Below, one piece after another: positions 1 through 9,286 of a DNA stretch of 45,382 nucleotides. A program made the position numbers and the translations under genes. Every line of letters starts with the position of its first letter. Within the stretch, counting starts at the first letter, position 1. This stretch comes from Beijerinckiaceae bacterium (GTDB lineage Bacteria > Pseudomonadota > Alphaproteobacteria > Rhizobiales > Beijerinckiaceae), in assembly GCA_947475995.1 (NCBI GenBank), contig CANJNI010000035.1, positions 1-45,382 on the forward strand, given 5' to 3'. The notes beneath the pieces were generated by a model. That model saw nothing but the letters and a program-made list of their open reading frames with translations, made no database searches and had not been told where the DNA came from.

Positions 1-1
1 C

Positions 2-1114
2 CCGGTTTTCGCCATCAAGGGCGAGAGCCTTGAGGATTACTGGGAATACACCCACAAGATCTTCGAATGGGGCGATGGCGGCACGCCGAACATGATCCTC
101 GACGACGGCGGCGACGCCACCATGCTGATCCACCTCGGCATGCGCGCCGAAGCCGGCGACGTGGCTTTCCTTGAATCCCCCGGCAACGAAGAAGAAGAAA
201 TCCTCTTCGCGGCGATCAAGAAGCGCCTGAAGGCGAACCCCGGCTTCTATGGCCGTTGCGGAACCGCCATCAAGGGCGTCTCGGAAGAAACCACCACGGG
301 CGTGCACCGTCTCTATCTGATGGAGAAGGAAGGCAAGCTGCTGTGGCCGGCGATCAACGTCAATGACTCGGTCACGAAGTCGAAGTTCGACAATCTCTAC
401 GGCTGCAAGGAATCGCTCGTCGACGGCATCCGTCGCGGCACGGACGTGATGATGGCCGGCAAGGTTGCTGTCGTGGCGGGCTTCGGCGACGTCGGCAAGG
501 GTTCTGCGGCTTCGCTGCGCAACGCCGGTTGCCGCGTGATCGTGACCGAAATCGATCCGATCTGCGCGCTTCAGGCCGCCATGGAAGGCTATGAAGTCGA
601 CACGATGGACGATGCGGCCCCGCGCGGCGACATTTTCGTCACCGCGACCGGCAACCTCGACGTCATCACGGTCGACCACATGCGCGCCATGAAGGACCGG
701 GCGATCGTCTGCAACATCGGCCACTTCGATTCTGAAATTCAGGTCGCGGCGCTGAAGAACTTCAAGTGGCAGAACGTCAAGCCGCAGGTCGACGAGATCG
801 AGTTCCCCGACGGTCATCGCATCATTCTGCTGTCGGAAGGCCGTCTGGTGAACCTCGGCAACGCGACCGGACATCCGTCCTTCGTGATGTCGGCCTCGTT
901 CACCAACCAGACGCTGGCGCAGATCGAACTCTGGACGAAGCAGGGCCAGTACGAGAAGAAGGTTTACACGCTGCCCAAGCACCTCGACGAAAAGGTCGCG
1001 GCTCTGCATCTGGCGAAGATCGGCGTGAAGCTCACCAAGCTGTCTCCCAAGCAGTCCGAATATCTCGGCCTGCCGATCTCGGGCCCCTACAAGCCTGACC
1101 ATTATCGTTATTGA
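2..1114 (+). CDS. ahcY: Adenosylhomocysteinase (S-adenosylhomocysteine hydrolase), 5'-truncated by window edge
   Basis: Cytosolic NAD-dependent enzyme that reversibly splits S-adenosylhomocysteine into adenosine and homocysteine, clearing the product inhibitor of methyltransferases. The reading frame is open from base 2, upstream of the first ATG at 92, so the start lies outside the window; about 370 C-terminal residues are present. Visible family features are the substrate region [15 protein letters not shown], the [17 protein letters not shown] block, the Rossmann NAD-binding loop [12 protein letters not shown], and the invariant C-terminus PDHYRY. Nothing is odd within the visible part. 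A strong terminator follows at 1164-1191, so it is probably transcribed separately from divL. The ahcY-divL neighbourhood is, to my knowledge, common in Hyphomicrobiales. Confidence 0.97.
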   Translation, partial: PVFAIKGESLEDYWEYTHKIFEWGDGGTPNMILDDGGDATMLIHLGMRAEAGDVAFLESPGNEEEEILFAAIKKRLKANPGFYGRCGTAIKGVSEETTTGVHRLYLMEKEGKLLWPAINVNDSVTKSKFDNLYGCKESLVDGIRRGTDVMMAGKVAVVAGFGDVGKGSAASLRNAGCRVIVTEIDPICALQAAMEGYEVDTMDDAAPRGDIFVTATGNLDVITVDHMRAMKDRAIVCNIGHFDSEIQVAALKNFKWQNVKPQVDEIEFPDGHRIILLSEGRLVNLGNATGHPSFVMSASFTNQTLAQIELWTKQGQYEKKVYTLPKHLDEKVAALHLAKIGVKLTKLSPKQSEYLGLPISGPYKPDHYRY

Positions 1115-1163
1115 GACCTGCATCGGGACATAAGGTCTCGATGAGCAGAACAAGACTCGAACA

Positions 1164-1198
1164 AACGCCTCCGCGCTCGCGCGGGGGCGTTTTCATTT
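1164..1198 (+). terminator. Rho-independent terminator of ahcY
   Basis: A 12-bp stem (1164-1175 with 1180-1191, one G-T wobble) closes a CTCG tetraloop and runs into TTTCATTT. It lies 50 bp after the ahcY stop. A second, weaker 7-bp inverted repeat (GAGACCT at 1113-1119, AGGTCTC at 1133-1139) overlaps the stop codon. Confidence 0.85.
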
Positions 1199-1307
1199 CG
1201 TTAAGCAGATTCTCAAGACTCCCGCCTACCGTTAAAGTGAACTGATTCGGACCCGGCCTGCTTCGCAGCGGCCCGGGTGCGCGGCGGCACGGGGGACTGA
1301 ACGAAGC

Positions 1308-3842
1308 ATGATACCGAGGTTGTGCTTCGCGCACGCGGATTCGATTCCGCTGCATTTCGCGCGGATTCGCTCCGCCACGCGACTCCTGTCGCGCCGAAGC
1401 GCGCTGGCGGCATCGACGGCGTTGTCGACGCTGGGGGCAGCAAGCGCGCATGCGGCCGATTTCTCGGCGCTTTCGCTGGAACGGATCCACGAGTCGCAGG
1501 GCGTCGTCGGCGTCTCGGTCTTTGTTGCACTGGTTCTGTTCTCGACCAGCACCGCCCTGCTGCATCTCACGGGTCGCAAGAGATGGGCGCAGCGCGAGGC
1601 GCAGCTTGTCTCGGACCTGACTTCCACGCGCGCCGCGCTCGATCGCGCGCAGGTGTTTCTTTCCGCCGAACCGCAGATCGTCGTCGCCTGGGGCACGGCG
1701 AGCGGCGAGCCCGATGTCGAGGGCGATCTGTCGCTGGTGATGGACGCGCCCATGCCGCGCCGCGTGCTGGGTTTCGGCTCATGGCTGCCGCCCGAACAGG
1801 CCAAGCAGCTTGAAGCGCAGGTCGAGCGCCTGCGCGGGCGCGGCGAAGGGTTCCGGATGCCGCTCGTCAGCTTGGGCGGACGCCATCTGGAAGTGGAGGG
1901 CCGCGCGGTCGCGGGCCGCGCGGTCCTGCGTATCCGGGATGTTTCAGGCGACCGGCTGGAACTGACCAAGCTTCGCGAGCGACATGCGCGCGCACTGACC
2001 GAACTCGACTCGCTGCACACGATGCTGAACGCCATTCCGCAGCCCGCCTGGCTGCGCGACCGCGACGGCAAGCTCGTGTGGGTGAACAATGCCTATGCGC
2101 GCGCCGTGGAGGTGAGCGATCCGCGCGATGCCGTCAGCCGTTCCATCGAACTGCTCGACCGCTCCGCCCGGGAGGCGGCCGAACAGGCGCACGGGGCCGG
2201 GACGCAATGGCGCGCCCGCACCACCGCAGTGGTCGCCGGACAGCGCCACCTGCTCGAAATCGTCGATGTGGCGTCGCCCGCAGGTTCGGTCGGCTTCGCC
2301 AATGACCTCGATGAGCTGGAGCGCACCCGCATCGATCTCGGCCGCCAGATGGAGGCCCATGCGCGCACGCTCGATCAATTGACGACAGCCGTCGCCATCT
2401 TCGACCGTTCGAAGCGGCTGGTGTTCAACAATGCGGCCTATCGGCAGCTCTGGGGTCTGCCGACAGGTTTCCTCGACCAGCGTCCGACCGATTCAGAGAT
2501 TCTCGACCGTCTGCGGGCGGAGCGGAAATTGCCCGAGCAGGCCGATTTCCGGAGCTGGAAAGCGGGCCTCATGGACGGCTACCAGTCGGTCGATACGATC
2601 GAGCAGGTCTGGTATCTGCCCGACGGGCGCACATTGCGCGCCGTCACCAATCCCAATCCGCAGGGCGGCCTCACCTACCTTTTCGACGATGTCACCGAAC
2701 GCTTCCATCTCGAGTCGCGCTACAACGAACTGATCCGCGTGCAAGGCGAGACGCTCGACACGCTGAAGGAAGGCGTTGCGGTGTTCGGCGGCGACGGGCG
2801 TCTGCGGCTCTTCAACACGGCGTTCGCCGACATGTGGGCCCTCGACATGCAGATGCTGCACGACCGGCCGCATGTGGACAGCGTGATGCAGACTTGCGTC
2901 GGTCTCTGCCCTGCTCCGGACGCATGGAGCGAGTTGCGCAGCATCGTGGTGGGCCTGCATGACGCGCGCACCAGCTACCAGACGCGGCTGACGCGTCTCG
3001 ACGACAAGATTTTCGATTGCGCGGCGGCCCCGCTTCCGGACGGTTCGACGCTGGTCACCTTCACGGATGTGACGGCGGGCGTGAATGTCGAACGCGCGCT
3101 GACCGAACGCAATCAGGCCTTGCTCGATGCGGAGAATCTCCGCAACGATTTCGTCCACCACGTTTCCTACGAATTGCGCTCTCCGCTGACGAACATCATC
3201 GGTTTCATCCAGCTTCTGGCGGAAGGCGCGGTCGGTCCGCTCAACGACAAGCAGCGCGAATATACCGGCTATGTGCTGAAATCCTCGGCAGCGCTGCTCG
3301 CCATCATCAACGACATTCTGGATCTCGCCACCATCGACCGGGATGCGATGGAGCTGACGCTGGACGACGTGGATGTGGCCAAGACGATTCAGGCCGCAGC
3401 TGACGGCCTGCAGGATCGCGTCGCCGAAATGCAGATCAACCTGCAGATCGTCATCACCGACAATGTCGGCCGCTTCCGGGCGGATTCGAAGCGTATCCGG
3501 CAGGTGCTGTTCAACCTGCTCTCGAACGCCATCGGTTTCTCCTCGCCGGGCCAGACCGTCACGCTCGCGGCGCTGCGTCGCGGCGATGAGGTGATCTTCA
3601 AGGTCACCGATCAGGGCCGCGGAATTCCGCCTGAATTGCTTGATTCTGTCTTCGACCGGTTCCAGACCAACACGGTCGGCACGCGCCACAGGGGCGTCGG
3701 GCTGGGCCTGTCGATCGTGCGGGCTTTCGTGGAGCTCCATGACGGCCGGGTGCAGATCGAGTCTTCGCCCGGCGAAGGCACGGTCGTGACATGTATCTTC
3801 CCCGCCAAGGGCGAAGCCAAAAAGACCACCGTTGTCGCCTGA
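1308..3842 (+). CDS. divL: DivL-type cell-cycle sensor kinase (Tyr replaces the phospho-His), PAS x3 + HATPase_c
   Basis: 844-residue membrane-anchored kinase-like protein. The N-terminus is Arg-rich and signal-like (about 20-49), followed by a membrane segment (about 65-87). Three PAS-like domains start near residues 231, 354 and 482. The dimerisation helix (about 605-680) reads HHVSYELRSPLT: Tyr621 occupies the place of the phosphorylated His. The ATPase domain keeps the N box (Asn740), the DQGRGIP box (Asp768) and the VGLGLSIV G2 box. A Tyr at this position is the hallmark of Caulobacter DivL (Tyr550), an allosteric partner of CckA and DivK acting on CtrA; this role is inferred from family. 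ATG 1308 has a GGGGGA 11 bp upstream; a shorter start inside the Arg-rich leader is possible. It ends 13 bp before the tsaE/amgK start, suggesting an operon. Confidence 0.88.
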   Translation: MIPRLCFAHADSIPLHFARIRSATRLLSRRSALAASTALSTLGAASAHAADFSALSLERIHESQGVVGVSVFVALVLFSTSTALLHLTGRKRWAQREAQLVSDLTSTRAALDRAQVFLSAEPQIVVAWGTASGEPDVEGDLSLVMDAPMPRRVLGFGSWLPPEQAKQLEAQVERLRGRGEGFRMPLVSLGGRHLEVEGRAVAGRAVLRIRDVSGDRLELTKLRERHARALTELDSLHTMLNAIPQPAWLRDRDGKLVWVNNAYARAVEVSDPRDAVSRSIELLDRSAREAAEQAHGAGTQWRARTTAVVAGQRHLLEIVDVASPAGSVGFANDLDELERTRIDLGRQMEAHARTLDQLTTAVAIFDRSKRLVFNNAAYRQLWGLPTGFLDQRPTDSEILDRLRAERKLPEQADFRSWKAGLMDGYQSVDTIEQVWYLPDGRTLRAVTNPNPQGGLTYLFDDVTERFHLESRYNELIRVQGETLDTLKEGVAVFGGDGRLRLFNTAFADMWALDMQMLHDRPHVDSVMQTCVGLCPAPDAWSELRSIVVGLHDARTSYQTRLTRLDDKIFDCAAAPLPDGSTLVTFTDVTAGVNVERALTERNQALLDAENLRNDFVHHVSYELRSPLTNIIGFIQLLAEGAVGPLNDKQREYTGYVLKSSAALLAIINDILDLATIDRDAMELTLDDVDVAKTIQAAADGLQDRVAEMQINLQIVITDNVGRFRADSKRIRQVLFNLLSNAIGFSSPGQTVTLAALRRGDEVIFKVTDQGRGIPPELLDSVFDRFQTNTVGTRHRGVGLGLSIVRAFVELHDGRVQIESSPGEGTVVTCIFPAKGEAKKTTVVA

Positions 3843-3855
3843 GGAGACGCCTCGC

Positions 3856-5403
3856 ATGACGGCTGCAGAACAGACCGCACAGTCCCAGTGGCGGGTCGAT
3901 CTTGCCGACGAATCCGCGACGCGCGAGCTGGCCACGGAGGTCGCCGAATACATCGGTCCGGGCGACCTTGTGACGTTGTCGGGCGACCTCGGCGCGGGCA
4001 AGACCAGTTTCGCGCGCGCCCTGATCCGTCATCTGCGCGATGAGCCGGACCTTGAAGTGCCGAGCCCGACCTTTACGCTGATGCAGATCTACACAGGCGG
4101 GTCCTATCCGATCGTCCACGCCGACCTGTACCGCATTCGCGATGCGGGCGAGCTCGCCGAACTGGGCTGGGACGAGGCGACGGAAGACGCGCTCGTGCTG
4201 GTCGAGTGGCCGGACCGCGCCGGCGGCGCGTTGCCGCCCGACCGGCTCGACATCGCGTTCTTCGTCGATGCTTCCGCGGGCGACAGCGAGCGCGTCTGCA
4301 TCATCACCGGTCATGGCAAGTTCGGTCCGCGCATCGCCCGCGCAGGCGCCATCAAGGCATTGCTGGCGAGAGCCGGCTGGTCGGACGCCGAGCGTGTCTT
4401 CATGCTGGGCGATGCTTCGGCGCGCGCCTACGAGCGTCTGGTCAAGCCGGACGGCTCAACCGCCATCCTGATGATCTCGCCGCAGAGGCCGGACGGCCCG
4501 CCGGTGCGATACGGCAAGCCTTACAGCGCCATTGCGCATCTGGCTGAAAACATCCGGCCGTTCCTGGCCGTCGGAGAGGCGATCCGCCAGCAGGGGCTTT
4601 CCGCGCCGCATATTTACGCCGCTGACGCCCGTACGGGTCTGGCGGTGCTGGAGGACCTCGGCCACGAGGGAGTCGTCGACGCAAACGGTCCCATCGCTGA
4701 GCGGTATGCGGAAGCCGTTGCGGTGCTGGCGAAACTTCACGCCAGCAATCTGCCGGACCGTCTTCCTGTTGCGGAGGGCGAACCCTACCGCATTCCCAAT
4801 TACGACATGGACGCGCTGCTGATCGAGGTCGAGCTGCTGACCGACTGGTACGCGCAGCATCAGTCGGGCGTTATCCTGTCCTCCGGGGCGCGGGCGATCT
4901 TCGTCAGCATCTGGAAGAATGCCCTGCAGGAGATTACCGCCGCGCGCCACACATGGACGCTGCGCGACTATCATTCGCCGAACCTGATCTGGCTGCCGGA
5001 ACGCGAGGGATTGCGCCGCGTCGGCATCATCGACTTCCAGGATTGCGTGCTCGGCCATCCGGCCTACGATGTCGTCTCGTTGCTGCAGGATGCGCGCGTC
5101 ACCGTGCCGGACGAGCTCGAACTTCGGCTTCTGTCGCATTATGCGCGTCACCGGATTGCGGCCGATGCGAATTTCGACATGGCGTCCTTCACCCGCGCCT
5201 ATTCGATCCTCGGCGCGCAGCGCGCCACGAAAATTCTCGGGATCTTCGCGCGTCTCGACAAGCGTGACGGCAAGCCGCAATATCTGGCGCATCTGCCGCG
5301 TGTCGAACATTACCTTGTGAAGAATCTCGAACATCCGGCGCTGGCGGAACTGCGCGGCTGGGTTGAGATGAACATGCGGCGTATATTCCATCGCGACTCT
5401 TGA
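3856..5403 (+). CDS. tsaE: Fusion of TsaE (tRNA t6A synthesis ATPase) with AmgK-like N-acetylmuramate/GlcNAc kinase
   Basis: 515 residues in two domains. Residues 1-150 are TsaE, the ATPase of the threonylcarbamoyl-A37 tRNA complex (with TsaB and TsaD): P-loop GDLGAGKTS with Lys49, then VPSPTFTL and HADLYR. Residues 170-500 are an aminoglycoside-phosphotransferase fold: YERLV, AVLEDLG, the catalytic block RDYHSPNL (Asp371) and the metal site IIDFQD (Asp393). That block resembles AmgK, the anomeric MurNAc/GlcNAc 1-kinase, and the next gene looks like MurU, AmgK's usual partner; so the second domain probably serves peptidoglycan-sugar recycling (inference). Start chosen at ATG 3856, which has GAGGAG nine bases upstream, over an upstream TTG at 3832. 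Its stop sits right before murU, implying translational coupling. Confidence 0.88.
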   Translation: MTAAEQTAQSQWRVDLADESATRELATEVAEYIGPGDLVTLSGDLGAGKTSFARALIRHLRDEPDLEVPSPTFTLMQIYTGGSYPIVHADLYRIRDAGELAELGWDEATEDALVLVEWPDRAGGALPPDRLDIAFFVDASAGDSERVCIITGHGKFGPRIARAGAIKALLARAGWSDAERVFMLGDASARAYERLVKPDGSTAILMISPQRPDGPPVRYGKPYSAIAHLAENIRPFLAVGEAIRQQGLSAPHIYAADARTGLAVLEDLGHEGVVDANGPIAERYAEAVAVLAKLHASNLPDRLPVAEGEPYRIPNYDMDALLIEVELLTDWYAQHQSGVILSSGARAIFVSIWKNALQEITAARHTWTLRDYHSPNLIWLPEREGLRRVGIIDFQDCVLGHPAYDVVSLLQDARVTVPDELELRLLSHYARHRIAADANFDMASFTRAYSILGAQRATKILGIFARLDKRDGKPQYLAHLPRVEHYLVKNLEHPALAELRGWVEMNMRRIFHRDS

Positions 5404-5423
5404 ACGGATTGACGCAGGAACCG

Positions 5424-6149
5424 ATGTCCGAACGTATGCCCCGCCACGCCATGGTCTTCGCAGCCGGACTCGGCACGCGCATGCGGCCGGTGACGGACAC
5501 GATTCCAAAGCCGCTAGTAAAGGTCGCCGGGCGCGCCCTGATCGACCATGTGCTCGACCGGCTGGCGCTGGACGGCGTCGAGACCGCCATTGTCAACGTT
5601 CATTATATGGCCGACCAGATCGAGCAGCACCTTGCAGGCCGCACCGCGCCCCGCATCATCATCTCCGATGAGCGCGCGAAGCTGCTCGATCAGGGCGGCG
5701 GCATCCGCAAGGTGCTCGACCGACTGGGCCACGAACCCTTCCTGATGTGCAACACCGATGCGTTCTGGGTTGAAGGACCATCGTCCAACCTTCAGCGTCT
5801 CGCCCGCACATGGAACCCTGACCGTATGGATGCGATGCTGCTCGTCGCGGCCGCCGCCACCAGCGTGGGAGTCGACTGGCCCGGCGATTTCACGATGAAT
5901 GTCGAAGGACAGCTGCAAAAGCGCGAAGAGCGCAGCGTTGCGCCATTCGTCTATACGGGCGTGGGAATCATCAAGCCGGAATTGTTCCGCGCGGAGCAGC
6001 GCGACGTGTTCCGGCTCGCGCCGTTCTTCTTCGACGCTGCCGAAAAGGGACGTCTGTTCGGCCAGCGTCTCGAAGGACTGTGGCTGCATGTCGGCACGCC
6101 CGACGCCATTGCGGAAGCCGAGCGCGCCATCGCGCGCTCCACCAACTGA
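5424..6149 (+). CDS. murU: MurU-like sugar-1-phosphate nucleotidyltransferase
   Basis: 241-residue cytosolic nucleotidyltransferase of the NDP-sugar pyrophosphorylase family. The N-terminal signature FAAGLGTRMRP followed by IPKPLVKVAGRALI binds NTP and the sugar phosphate; NTDAFW supplies the metal-binding Asp, and the C-terminal LWLHVGTPD is typical. Length and motifs fit MurU, which converts MurNAc-1-phosphate plus UTP to UDP-MurNAc after AmgK, bypassing de novo MurA/MurB synthesis. The specific substrate is inferred from the adjacent AmgK-like domain; a generic glucose/mannose-1-phosphate transferase cannot be excluded. ATG 5424 is preferred, but a TTG at 5400 overlapping the previous stop and an ATG at 5436 are alternatives. 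The stop overlaps the addB start as ATGA. Confidence 0.8.
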   Translation: MSERMPRHAMVFAAGLGTRMRPVTDTIPKPLVKVAGRALIDHVLDRLALDGVETAIVNVHYMADQIEQHLAGRTAPRIIISDERAKLLDQGGGIRKVLDRLGHEPFLMCNTDAFWVEGPSSNLQRLARTWNPDRMDAMLLVAAAATSVGVDWPGDFTMNVEGQLQKREERSVAPFVYTGVGIIKPELFRAEQRDVFRLAPFFFDAAEKGRLFGQRLEGLWLHVGTPDAIAEAERAIARSTN

Positions 6150-9100
6150 TGAGCGCGCGCCGCCCGCGCGTCTTTTCGATCGACCCCGGCGCGCGCTTTC
6201 TGCCGACATTCGCGCGCGCGCTGGTGCAGGGCGATGTGATTCCCGGCTATCGCCCGCTGGACGACCCGCTGCTCCTGTCGGACGCCACCATCTATGTGCC
6301 GACGCGCCGCGCCTCGCGCGCGCTTGCGGCGGAGATCCAGCAATGCTTGCCGGGGCGCGCGGCGATCCTGCCGCGCATCGTCCCGCTGGGGCACATGGAG
6401 AATATCGAGACCGGCCTGCTGCTGGAAAATGCCGCTGACGATTTCAGTCTCGATGCGCCTCCGGCGATCAGCGACATGGGGCGGCGCGTCGTTCTTGCGC
6501 GCCTGATTCTGAAATGGGCGCGCGAACTGGGGCGGGCCATCGTTTCTGTCGATGGCGCCGGCCAGCCTCTCACGCATCCCGATGAAGCGATGCTGGTCGC
6601 ACATTCGCCGCCGCAGGCGTGGAAGCTCGCCGGAGAACTCGCGGGACTGATCGATGAGATGATCATCGAAGGCGTTTCGTGGGATGCGCTGAAGCCGCTC
6701 GCGCCTGACGCCGATCACGACAAATATTGGGGCATCACGCTCAACTTCCTGAAGATCGCGGGCGAGTTCTGGCCGCGCTATCTGGAAGGCGTCGAACTCA
6801 TGGACGCCGCTGCCCGCCAGGCTCAACTGGTCGAAGCGGAGGTGCGCCGTCTTGAACGGCTGGACGGCGCCGCGCCGCCCGTCATCGCGATTGGTTCGAC
6901 CGGCACCAACAAGGCCACTGCGCAATTGCTCGCGGCGATTGCGCATGCGCCGCGCGGCGCAATCGTTCTGCCGGGGCTGGATTTTCATCTGGATGAAGCA
7001 GGCTGGGCGCTGATTGTGGGCGATGCGACGGGCCGCAACGCAGCCGCGAGCCATCCGCAAGCGGCGCTGCGCAAACTGCTGCCTGTGCTGGGCGTGGACC
7101 GCGCAGACGTCGGCAAGCTTGGCGTCGCTCCGCTCGCGCTGAAAACCCGCAACATCTTTCTCAGCGAAGCCATGCGGCCTGCGGAAACCACGGAGCGCTG
7201 GCAGGCGCTGCCGGAGGTCCTTCCAGCAGCGTCGATGCAGAATGCGCTGGAGGATGTGGGGCTCATCGAAGCATCCGACCAGCGCGAGGAAGCACTGGCG
7301 ATCTCCATCGCAATGCGCGCCGGGCTTGAAGACCCTGATGCGCGGATTGCTCTGGCGACGCCGGATCGCGCGCTGGCGCAACGTGTCCGGGCCGAACTCG
7401 CGCGCTGGAAGATCGAGGTGGACGATTCCGGCGGCGAGTCGCTCGCCGTCACATCGGTCGGCGCGCTGGCGCGGCTGGCGATTGCCTGCGCGGAGCCGGA
7501 GGCTTCCGATGCATCGTTTCTGGCGTTGCTGAGTCATCCGCTGGCGCTGTGCGGACTCGACGCCGTACAGGTTGCGCAGGGCCGGATGGTTCTGGAAACC
7601 GCCGTGATGCGACAGGACGTGCGGCGCGACGCGGACCTGACGGCTCGCCTCGCCATGGCGCAGGAACTGGCGCTCGAGCGTCATGCGCACCGGGCATTGC
7701 GCCAGGTCGATGAATCGGGCTGGTCGGCCGCGCGCGCCTATGCAGATGCGATGGGCCAGGCGTTGTCGCCCCTGCGTAATCTTGGCTCTTATGCGCCGTT
7801 GTCGGCGTGGCTGGAGGCTCATCGCGAATGTTTCGCGCGGTTGGCTACCGGAGAACTGGTCGCGCGCGCAGATGTTGATGCGTTCGAGACGCTCGAAACG
7901 CTTTTCGATGAATTCGGCGCCCATGCGGGCGGATTGCCCGAGCCGCTGGACGCTGATGGTTATGCGGCCTTCTTCGACCAGCTTTCGCGCGAAGCCATCG
8001 TGCGGGGGCCGCGCCGTGCGCATCCGCGCGTAAAGATTCTCGGCTTGCTGGAAGCACGTTTGCTTGATGCAGACCTGATGATCCTCGGCGGCCTCGATGA
8101 AAACGTCTGGCCGCCGCAGGCGAGCGGCGATCCTTTCCTCAATCGTCCCATGCGGGAGCAGATCGGCCTGTCCTCTCCCGAGCGTCGCCTCGGACAAACC
8201 GCGCATGACTTCGTGCAACTGATGGGGTCGCGCCGCATTCTGCTGAGCCGCAGCGCGAAACGCGACGGCGCCCCGACAGTGCCGTCGCGTTTCCTGCAAC
8301 GCATGAAGGCTGTTGCGGGCCAGAGCCTCTGGGCGGATTGCATTGCGCGCGGCGCGCAATGGACCGCGCTCGCGCAAAGGATTGACCAGGAGACGCGTCC
8401 GACGCCGGCCCTGAAGCCGCCGGAGCCGAAGCCGCCCGTCAGCCTGCGGCCGCGCTCGCTCAGCGTCACCCGCATCGAAACCCTGCGCCGCGATCCTTAT
8501 TCAATCTATGCTGAACGCATTCTCGAATTGAAGCCGCTGGAGGGACTCGACGCGGACGTGAGCGCACGCCAGCGCGGCACGCGCCTGCACGATCTCGTGG
8601 CGGAGTTCGTCCATCTCTTTCCGGCCGGTCCCCTGCCGCCGAATGCTTCTGCCGTGATGCTCGGCGAGGCGCGCACGTTCTTCGCGGACGAACTGACGGA
8701 TGCGCAGTTCCGGACCTTCATGTGGCCGCGCATCGAAAAGACCCTGGCTGATTACGTCGATTGGGAAGAGACGCGGCGCGAGCATGTGCGCGACATTCTG
8801 GTCGAACAGTCGGGCAGCCTCGACATTGCGCTGGCGGATGGAACGAGCTTCAGGCTCACGGCGCGCGCGGACCGTTTCGAAATCCTGCGGGACGGCGCTG
8901 TGGCGATCTACGATCTCAAGAGCGGCGCGCCGCCATCGGCGTCGGAAGTCGAGGTTGGGTTTGCGCCGCAACTGACGCTCGAAGCCGCCATGGCGGAGCG
9001 TGGGGCTTTCGCGTCCATTCCGGTGGGGAGCATTGCGGCGCAGGCATCTTATGTGAAGCTTCTCGGGCGCGACGGAATCGATCCTGCGAAGGCCGGGAAA

Positions 9101-9286
9101 AGCGCAATCCATGATCTCGCGGAGACGCATTTTTCCGGTCTTGTGGAAATGCTGAACGAATTCCGTTCCGAAGACCGTTCCTATCCGTCGCGTCCCTATG
9201 TCAAATTCATCTCGCGCTATGGCGAATATGACCATCTGGCGCGCGTGAAGGAATGGTCGAGCAGCAGCCGCGAGGGCTCCGAATGA
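6149..9286 (+). CDS. addB: AddB subunit of the AddAB double-strand-break repair helicase-nuclease
   Basis: 1045-residue partner of AddA in the alphaproteobacterial RecBCD equivalent, which resects double-strand ends for RecA. The N-terminal two thirds is a helicase-like scaffold without a good Walker A, as expected for this AddB branch. The C-terminal PD-(D/E)XK nuclease (about 850-1000) shows TARADRFEI, YDLKSG (Asp922, Lys924) and the PQLTLEA helix. I see no four-Cys iron-sulphur arrangement like that of Bacillus AddB. The start is set by the ATGA overlap with the murU stop. The stop overlaps the addA start in the same way, so AddA and AddB are likely made stoichiometrically. Frame and codon bias are uniform throughout. 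Confidence 0.93.
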   Translation: MSARRPRVFSIDPGARFLPTFARALVQGDVIPGYRPLDDPLLLSDATIYVPTRRASRALAAEIQQCLPGRAAILPRIVPLGHMENIETGLLLENAADDFSLDAPPAISDMGRRVVLARLILKWARELGRAIVSVDGAGQPLTHPDEAMLVAHSPPQAWKLAGELAGLIDEMIIEGVSWDALKPLAPDADHDKYWGITLNFLKIAGEFWPRYLEGVELMDAAARQAQLVEAEVRRLERLDGAAPPVIAIGSTGTNKATAQLLAAIAHAPRGAIVLPGLDFHLDEAGWALIVGDATGRNAAASHPQAALRKLLPVLGVDRADVGKLGVAPLALKTRNIFLSEAMRPAETTERWQALPEVLPAASMQNALEDVGLIEASDQREEALAISIAMRAGLEDPDARIALATPDRALAQRVRAELARWKIEVDDSGGESLAVTSVGALARLAIACAEPEASDASFLALLSHPLALCGLDAVQVAQGRMVLETAVMRQDVRRDADLTARLAMAQELALERHAHRALRQVDESGWSAARAYADAMGQALSPLRNLGSYAPLSAWLEAHRECFARLATGELVARADVDAFETLETLFDEFGAHAGGLPEPLDADGYAAFFDQLSREAIVRGPRRAHPRVKILGLLEARLLDADLMILGGLDENVWPPQASGDPFLNRPMREQIGLSSPERRLGQTAHDFVQLMGSRRILLSRSAKRDGAPTVPSRFLQRMKAVAGQSLWADCIARGAQWTALAQRIDQETRPTPALKPPEPKPPVSLRPRSLSVTRIETLRRDPYSIYAERILELKPLEGLDADVSARQRGTRLHDLVAEFVHLFPAGPLPPNASAVMLGEARTFFADELTDAQFRTFMWPRIEKTLADYVDWEETRREHVRDILVEQSGSLDIALADGTSFRLTARADRFEILRDGAVAIYDLKSGAPPSASEVEVGFAPQLTLEAAMAERGAFASIPVGSIAAQASYVKLLGRDGIDPAKAGKSAIHDLAETHFSGLVEMLNEFRSEDRSYPSRPYVKFISRYGEYDHLARVKEWSSSSREGSE

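Noticed and set aside
1200-1245. CtrA-like half sites (TTAA) upstream of divL
   Set aside because: Two TTAA tetramers occur, but neither has a second half at the required 7-bp spacing.
5951-8377. Very long - strand open frame (over 800 codons) opposite murU and addB
   Set aside because: It is the antisense shadow of GC-rich codon bias; the translation is Arg/Ala-rich with no family motif, and the + strand carries clear AddB and MurU.
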